Assembly (NCBI RefSeq): GCF_007860125.1
Contig: NZ_SJPW01000003.1
Coordinates: 582,764-646,763 of the forward strand
From: Rubripirellula tenax
GTDB lineage: Bacteria > Planctomycetota > Planctomycetia > Pirellulales > Pirellulaceae
DNA length: 64,000 nt
Reading direction: 5' to 3'
Made by a program: the position numbers and the translations under genes. Position 1 is the stretch's first letter. Each line of letters starts with the position of its first letter. This document shows, piece by piece, positions 35,901-44,900 of the stretch. Under the pieces are notes generated by a model. That model had not been told where the DNA came from and did no database searches. It saw nothing but the letters and a program-made list of their open reading frames with translations.

Positions 35901-38900
35901 GTCTCGCCCAATCCGACCAGACTCGGTCCGCCGACACCCACGTTGACTTCCAGCGGGTCCGCCGATTCGACTTGGAAACGATACGGATCGATCGCGATGC
36001 GACCATCGGGGTGCAGCACTTGAACGTCGTACAATCCGTGCGGCGCATCGCGTAGATCGAACACCGCAATGATTTTGGTCGCGTCGACTCGCGTGATCGA
36101 TACCGGCGCGAACTCGGCATACGTCGGCCGTACCAAACGCACCGCCGCTTGTTCGGGGAACTCGGCGCCGGTGATTGTCACCGTGACGTAACGATCGTCG
36201 CCGCCTGCGTCGGGCGTAACGCCGGTGATCCCGAACGGAATGCGAGTCGCCGTCATCTCGACGGGATACTCGTTTCGCGTTCGCGGATCGTAAGTCTCGT
36301 CTTCCAGGTCAATCCGAATGCCGGCGCGAGCCAGGATGAAGTAGCGACCGCCTAGCGTTTCGGGAATGACCAGCGTTTGGTCGGCCTTCAAATAGCCTTG
36401 GTAAGCGGCGTCAAAGTCGAACGGCTTCGGCAGTGCTTCGTGCTTCGCATACAGTTCGTGCGAGCCGACGTCGGTGATGCTGTCCAAGCCGACGCGAATC
36501 GTTTGCCCGGGCGACGTGTCGAGCTGGAACAATCGCGAAACGCCGACGGCCAACTGATCGGCCAGCGGAATGTCCAATCGCAACAAGGGCACGGTGACAT
36601 TGATCGCTTCGACCGACGGCAGGTCGTTGTTGCGGTTGTTTTCGCCTTCGAAGACATCGTCGAAAATGTCCGTTCGAACGATGATTCGGTAGTCGCCCGG
36701 TAGCGTCGCCGGGATCTCGAAATCGAGCGTCGACGTGTAAGTATCGCCCGGATTCAGCGTGCGAGCGCCAATCGGGTCGACACGGCCCAACAGCAAGTCG
36801 CCCACGTCCCAGACATTGTCGGCAGACAGATACACCGCGTCGGCGATGCGAGCACTGGCCCGTTCGTCGCCCGTGTTTTGTACCGTCCAACTGACCGACG
36901 AGATGTCGCCGACCTGACCCGATGCGGCAGCCGAAACGTCAACGACTTGCAAATCCGATGGCGGCGGCAGAACGATGATCATCGGCGTGTCGCTGATGAT
37001 GATGTTGTTCGTTTCGTTCGTTTCTAACACCTCGCCGTCCGGTCGTGATACGCGAGGAACGTCGGTCGCGACGATCACGTAGTAGTCACCGACAAGCCCG
37101 CGAGGAACGCGAACGGTTTGGGTGATCGATCCGGTCTGGCTGGCGGCGAGTGCATCCGTACGAGCAATCTCTCGCACGAAGTGATCGCTGGACACGTCCA
37201 AGAAACGATCGCGAGACAGGTAGATGCGGTCGTAGTAGGGAGTTTGACGATCGGGTACCGGGCCGCCGTCGTTGCTGTAGACATACGTGAACGTGAAGTC
37301 GTTACCGACGTCGACGGTTGCGGTGTGAGTCAACGAGTCAATAACGAGGTCGGGTGCCGGAACCAGGGTAACAACCAGCGGCACAGAGACTTGGTTGTTT
37401 CCTTCGCCGTCGAACTCCAGCACGGCGTCTTTGACTTGCAGCGACCGCGTCGGACCCGTGGTCGCTGGATACGGAAGCGGACGACCGTAGCTTCCGTTAC
37501 CAAACGTTGCATCGGCGAACGCGATCAAATGGAAGTCGCCGCCGATGTTGTCAGGAATTCGAACGGGGAAGCTGACCTCGTAACTCTCGCCGATGTCCAG
37601 GACCTCGCGATGTCGCAGTTTGCCCAGTTCGATGTCGTAGGCATCCGTCGATGTGTCGACGGACAAGAACACACGATCCGTCCAGTCATCGACGCGTGTC
37701 GCTCGTGTGCCTGTGTTGGTCACCGTGAATGACACATCGATCAAACTGCCGCTGTCCGGATCAACTGGCACAGCCGCCAAATTTGTGATCGTCAAATCGG
37801 CTTCGGCGTACACGACGTCGATCGGATTGGAAACGCGGAAGTTGTTTTCTTTGTTACCGTCTTCCCACGGTTTGTCCGCTAGGTAATCGACCCAGCCGGG
37901 GAACCCGCTACGGTCCCAGCGGTTCAATATTGGATCGCCAAATCGGCTTAGGGGTACATTGGTAAACACGTGGGCATACCAAGTTCCGCTGCTGCCCGGC
38001 GGAGTTGAGACCACCAAACTGTCATTGAACGATTCACCGGCGCCGAGTTGGTCCGTGAAGACGTGAACTTTCGATCCGGCATAGAAATCGCGGCTCGCGT
38101 CATAGACTTCGTCTTTCGACAGGAACACGTGCTGAGACACCGATTTCGTGTCCGGTGCAACCGGATAGTTGCCTTCGTTGGTGATAGTCCAGCGTACCGT
38201 GATGGGCTCGCCCGATTGGCTCGTCGGCGTTGCCGTCACGGTTTCGACAACCAAATCGGTTAGCGCGTCGACGACGGGGATATCGGTCGAACCGACGTTG
38301 TTGGTCGTGAACGGTCCTTCGTAAACCAGTTGCAGCGTGTTGGTCGGTCCGGCAAGGATCGCGCGAAGCTCGGTTTGCGAAAACTTCTGCAGATCGCTGA
38401 TCTTCGTTTCACCAAGGGGTTTTCCGGTGGCTGCTTCGACTCGCTGCAACACCGCTTTGACTTCATCGAGAAACTTGTCTTCTTGGGTCAGCGCGATTCG
38501 CGGGTCGACGTTCGTTCGCACCAACACGTGGCTGCCCCGCGCCGTCGGCGGTAAAGTGAACTCGGCTTCTTGCGAATAAGATTGTCCCGGTTGCAAGCGT
38601 CCCGAATGAGGCAATGCGAAGACCAGTTGGTCGCTGCTGTCGAAGACGTCGTCTTCGGAAATGTAAATCGCGTCAGCCCAAGATTCACGATCGGTTGCGG
38701 CGGTTCCGATGTTGTCCACGGTCCAGGTCAGCGAGAGCTTGTCGCCGCCCACGATCGGCAGCGGGTTGCCGTCGGTACCGGTGGGAACGGTCACCGTCGA
38801 GACTCGCAAGTCGGCCGGTGGCGTCAGCAACACGTTCAGAGGCGTGCTGCCGTAGTTGGAACCTTCCAAATCGTTCGGCGCATCGGGGTTCACGTTCGAT

Positions 38901-41900
38901 GCGAATGACGCTTCGTAGACACGACCGTATCCGTCGGCGTAGACGGTCAAGAAGTATTGGCCGGTCAGTCCCGCAGGAATGTTCACGATGGTTTCGGCTT
39001 CGTAGCTGTCGCCAATCTCCAACACGCCGCTGTGGCGATAGGTGCCGACCAAGCGGTCGCCGCGACCGGGCTTTGGACCATCCTTGCCCAGCGTCAACCA
39101 AATTTGGTCCGTCCACGAACCGGGGTCCGTCGGGCCCGCGCCCAAGTTGCTGACCGCGTAGCGAACCGTGAACGATGAATCGTCGAACGTATCGCCAGGC
39201 CCTTGCACTGACGTGACGACCAGATCGGGTGGCGGTACCGGGTTGGCATCGATCGCAACGGCCGCGGCCGCACGGTTGTTGTTTTCGCTGGGGAATTCGT
39301 CAACGGTGTTGCGAGCATCGGTTTCGACCAACACGAACCAGTTGCCCGAAATCGCGCGCGGGATCAAGAAGCTGGCCGTCGTCATGTACTCGGTTGACAA
39401 CCCGTTGGGCGAACCGGGGAAGCCCAACGCCGAACCATTATCCAGCTCACCAAGCAGCAGTGCGCCCGATGTGCTGCTGGACGATGACGATAACCAAACG
39501 CGATCCTTCCAGCGGCTGCCCGCCGACGGCGTGTCCGCGGTGCCGAGGTTGCGCACGCGGAACTCGACCGGCAACAGCGTGCCCGCAGTGATCGCGGCCG
39601 GATACTCGCTCTGCACGGTGACTTGCAAGTCGGGGCGTGCCTTCAAGTTGATTTGGAACGGATCGGTGAAGCCCGTATTGAGAACGTTGTCTGTTTCAAA
39701 AATGACATCGTCTGTATCGGTATCAACGAAGAAACGAAATTGGCCGGTGGTCCGCGGTAATAATACGACCTCAGTTCGCGTGACCGACTTACCCGCTTCG
39801 ATCGGATCCTCGACCGCGTACTTTCCGAATTGGTAAGTCTCGCTGCCGCCGGTCGATTGCAGGAACAGCTTGTCTCGCCAACCCGTTTCCGTCGTTTCGC
39901 CTTCGTTCTTGATCGTCCACGTCACCTCGACTTGGGTGCCGTCGCTGAACTCCGTCGCGCCGCCCACCGAAACATCGGTCACCACCAAGTCGGCATTCGG
40001 CGGCGGTACCAGGAAGACATCGATCGCTTCGCTGCGCGCTTGGTTGCCGCCACCCCCATCGGCAATCGCTGCGTTGGAGTTGTAGATGAACTCGTTCGGT
40101 CCGCCGGTGCGAACGAACACGTATTGCTGGCCACCGGTGGTTCGCGGCAAGACGAAGTTGTCGGTCCGCGTATACGAACCGCCCAGTGAGAGCGCGCCGC
40201 CACGAGTGCTGCTGCCGATCAGTTTTAGTCCCGTCGCACCGGTCGGATCGGGAGAAATGTAGACATTGTCCGTCCACGTATCGCGGTCCGTCGTCGCGAT
40301 GCCACGATCGGCGTTGTTGCGAACTGTCCAACTGACTTCAATGGGTTGCCCTGAAACCGGATCGCCGGCGGTCGTGACGGAATCAACGACCAAATCGCTA
40401 TAGGGAGTCCGCGACACATCGACGAAATGATCGGGCGAACCGACGTTGGGCGCATCGTCTGCGAGCTCAAAGACGACATCGCCAGAGTCGGTTTGCACGA
40501 ACAACGTGAACCGACCGTTGGTACGATTGGCCAGCTGCACGATTTCGGTGCGCGAGTATTCGGCGCCAACCGGTACCGCGCCGATGTGTGTGTACGTGCC
40601 CAGCACAATATCGTCGGCGTCACCGAGAATGTCATCCGTCGACAAGATCACTCGGTCGGTCCAAGTGTTCACACGACCGGGGCCGGCGCCGACGTTTTTC
40701 ACGGTCCACGAAACGGTCAAGTCCACCGGGTCGCCGACCAATAGCTCCGGTGCAGTGACTTGCGATACCGTTAGGTCCGCGTACGGGAATAGCGAAATTT
40801 CGACCGCATCGCTAACCGCTGGCGATGTGTCTTCGCCGCTGCCTTCGTTGACGTTGTTGTTCGCATCGGGGACGACGATGAAGTGATAGTCGCCCACGAC
40901 AGATTCGGGTAAACGCACCGATAGAGATCGTGTGATCGAACCGCCGATGGCCAAGTCGTCCGCGGCGAACAGTTCACCCAAAAGTACGTCTTCCGTCGAA
41001 AAGGCGTCGTCGGACGAGAGATACACCGCATCGGTCCAGTCCGAAGTGGCCGCTTTATCGCCATCATTGGCGATCGTCCAGTTGACCGTGACCAGTTCGC
41101 CACTGGTCGGATTTTGGCCGGCCGCCAACACGACGCCACTGGCGACCAAGTCGGGCAGCGGCGCAGTGCTGATCGCGATCGACGCGGACGATGAAGTCGT
41201 GTTGTTGCCTTCCGCAGTCGGCTCGACCACACGATTGGTCACATCCGTTTGCACGATGACAAAGTAGTTACCTGCGGTGACGGACGCGGGCACCACAAAC
41301 GTGCCGGTCGTCGTGTAGGACGCGTTGGATCCCAGCGAGCTGCTGTGCGTCACATTGCCCAACAAAATGTCGCCGCCAAAGTCGGTGTCGCTTGACAGGT
41401 AAACGCGATCGACCCAGCTCGTCGCGATCGTCGTCGCCGTGCCGTCGTTGCGAACACGCCAAGTCACGTCGATGTTGTCGCCAATGAATCCGCTGGCCGG
41501 GACGGTGATCGCATCGACGATCAAGTCGGCCGGCGGGTCGGCGACTGCGATCGCAATGGGTTGGCTGGTCGTATTGTTTACGTCGCTGATCTCGAAAACC
41601 TGGTTCGATGAATCGGTGCGAACCAGGATGTGGTAATCGCCATCGATCTCAAACGGAATCGTGGCGTCGATAAACGCAGTGTAAGTCTCGCCGTCGACGA
41701 GCGTACTGCTTTGAGTGACCCGTCCCAGTTCGACATCGCCGCTGTTGCCGTAGATGTTGTCTTGCGACAAAACAACACGATCGGTCCACGGATTGATCGC
41801 GGTTGTTTCTCCTTCGTTTCGAACGGTCCACTCGATGCGGACGACGTCGCCGTTCTTTGCCGATGTTGGAACCGTCAGTGAATCGATTGTTAGGTCGGGC

Positions 41901-44900
41901 GCTGCGAACGTGACCATCGCGGTGAACGTGTCTTCGTCGGGTTCACCAAAGACGTCGTCGCCGTCTTGGTTCATCGCATTGCCCGACGGATCGAAGATGT
42001 CCGGGCCGATGATCAGCGAATAGTCGCCCAGTGTTGTTTGGGTCGCAAACGAGATGCGAACCTTGTTCATGTCCATGCCAACGACCTGGCTGACCGGAAC
42101 CACGCCGTTCGGGCCGATCATCGCAACGTCTTGCGGTGTGAAAGTCGACAGATCGATATCTTCGTCAAACACCACATCGATGAACGCGTAAGGCCGAGAT
42201 ACGAAGTCCGGCGTGTACGACAGGACTTTTGGCCCGCCTGAATCGATACGGAACGATCCGGTGAAGACATCTTGGGTCGCCTCGCCTGCGTTTCCGTCTT
42301 GGTCTTGGTCCATCGCGGTTCCACCAGCGTCGACAACGTTGGGACCAATCGCAATCGAGTAATCGCCGGCACTCGTTTGCGGCGCGAACGACAACGTGTA
42401 GGTCAACGTTCCGTCGAACGCGATTCCCGTAACCGCGACAACTCCATCGGGGCCAGTGATCGTCACATCGACAGGCGTGAAGCTGGCCAAATCAACGGCT
42501 TCACTGAATTTCACATTGACCGACGATAAAGGCGCGGGCGTGACGCCGCGAGGCGTGAGGTCCGTAATGAACGGGCCGGCCCCCGTAACGGTCAAAGTGC
42601 TTACGTAGCGGTCCTCGATTTCCCCTGCGATCGCGTCACCATCGCTGTCCATCAACGTACCACCGACGTCGGTGATTCCGGGTCCGACGATGATTTCATA
42701 GACACCGTCGGCGGTACTGCGTGTCAGATTGATACGGAAGGTCGTGTCGTTGACTCGCTCGATACTGGTTGCCGCAACTCGCCCCGCAGGTCCGGTGATG
42801 CGAACGTCACCGGTGGAGAAACTGCCTTCATCAATGGGAACGTTGAACGTGACATCCAGCGAATCAAACGCGCCGACTTGCGTGCCCGACGGCGACTGTG
42901 AAACGATTCGCAGGGGTTGCCGGTCGACCGTGATGGTGCTGATGTAGACGTCGGCCGATTCGCCGCCGACGCCGTTGTTGTTTTGGTCATGCAAGTTGCC
43001 CGATACGTCACGCGCCGACGGCTGGATCACCAGTTCGTAATCTCCGTCGATCGGTTGCGGCGGAAAGAACAATCGAAAGGTCGTGTTGGTGTCATCGGTC
43101 GGCGCGACACCGAGCGTGCGAATGGGGTTGATGGGAAAGGCGGGATTGGTTTCGACTTGCAATCCATCATCGGCACCCACCAGCTTGAAAACGTCGGCAT
43201 CGAATTCGGTGAGTTCGCCTTCGGCGGCGGAGAGTTCGAAACCAGACGAGCCGGTAAACTCAACCATCACAAAACGCAGCGGGTATTCGCCTGCCGCAGC
43301 GAAATCGAACGTCACCAAATCGGTACCGAATCTCCGTCCGGTCGAACGTTGGGCTTCGAACTCGCCGATATTCAATCCGTAGCTATCATCGGAACCGATC
43401 GCGAAGGTCCACTTGCCCGCCGTTGGAATCGTCACCGTCGCGGTGGCTTCCAAGGCGAAGTAATCGGCGTCGACTGAGCTTTCCAACGGGTTCAGGTTGT
43501 CGTCGGCAAAATTTTGTCCCTCGGGACCATAGTTGATGACCGTGACATTCTCGCTGGCTCGCAGGCCCGGTGAATTCGGGTTGGCCAGCAGCGCCTCGGC
43601 ACCTGCCAATCCCGAAAACGTGCCAATTGAATCGATGCCGCGAACGCTGAAACCGCTGATCACCGCGTCGGGATCATACGCATCGCGCGCGGCGACGCCT
43701 GCGGCATCGAACAACTGCACATCACGTTGTGTCAGCGTTGTCGGATCGATCGCTTCGTTGAACGTGACCGTGACGCTGGTCAGCACCGATGATGTCGTGC
43801 CGTCGGGAGTTTGCGAAACGATTCGCGGCCCAGCCTTATCGACGATGAACGATCCGGTAAACACATCGTCGACCGCTTCGCCGGTAGTGCCGTCTTGATC
43901 TTGGTCCATCGCGGTGCCGGCTGCGCCGAAAATTTGCGGGCCGACCGAAAGGGTATAGCTGCCCGAATTGCTGATGACGTTGGTAAGTACCACCGTCATC
44001 GATCGATCTGTGAGCGACGTGACCGATTCGATGCCGACAGCGGTGGGCCCAGATAGCGTGAAATCACTCAAGTCAACGGACGAAGCAACGATCGGCGAAT
44101 CGAACGTGACGAGCAAACGATCCTTTGCAGGCAACGAATCAAGCTCGCCGCCGTCGCGAAGGGCAAGAATCTCTGCATCACTGACGGCTCGTTCGACGAT
44201 CGAAACTTCGTCGAACAACCCGGTGAAGGTTCCCGCGTTGTTGAACGTGTCGCTTCCGATTTGAGTTCCGGAACTTGACGGTTCATAGGCTTCACCCGTG
44301 TCAACGCTGTTTCGCAGTGCCCCGTCGGTATAGATGTGCAGAACACCATCACGCAGCGTCGCGGCGATGTGAGTCCAAACGTCGTCCGTGACTGCAACGC
44401 CGCTATCAAGCGTTTGGCCATTCTTGTAGTACGCAACGTAGTTGCCGTCGCGGATGGCCAAAGACCAGTCGCGACTATCACCGTTGCCACCGACAATCGT
44501 GATACGTCCGGTGGCGGGGGTAGTGCTGGGCTTCAACCATGCGGCGAGAGTCCAATCGGCCGCGGGTGCCCAAGTACCCAGATCGACTCGTTCTCCACCC
44601 AACAACGCGAACGCGCTGCCGCCGGTGCGACCGGCTGCGTAGTTATTGGTTCCAATTCCGTTTCGAAGACCGGTTGCATCCTGCGAGTTGCCTTCGGCTT
44701 CGTAACGGTGATGGGGCGGAGGCGGCAACGGCGAAAGTCTTTCGAGCGTCAACACGCGCGGACCGATCGGTCGTGGGGGGACCGTTAAAAACGCGCCGTA
44801 GTCCACATGGTCGCTGACCGGTGTACCACTAGGGTTGTCGTTGATGAAGCCGTCCGTACCCGAGGGATCATGAGGCCCGCCGACGCTGCCCCAGTAGTTC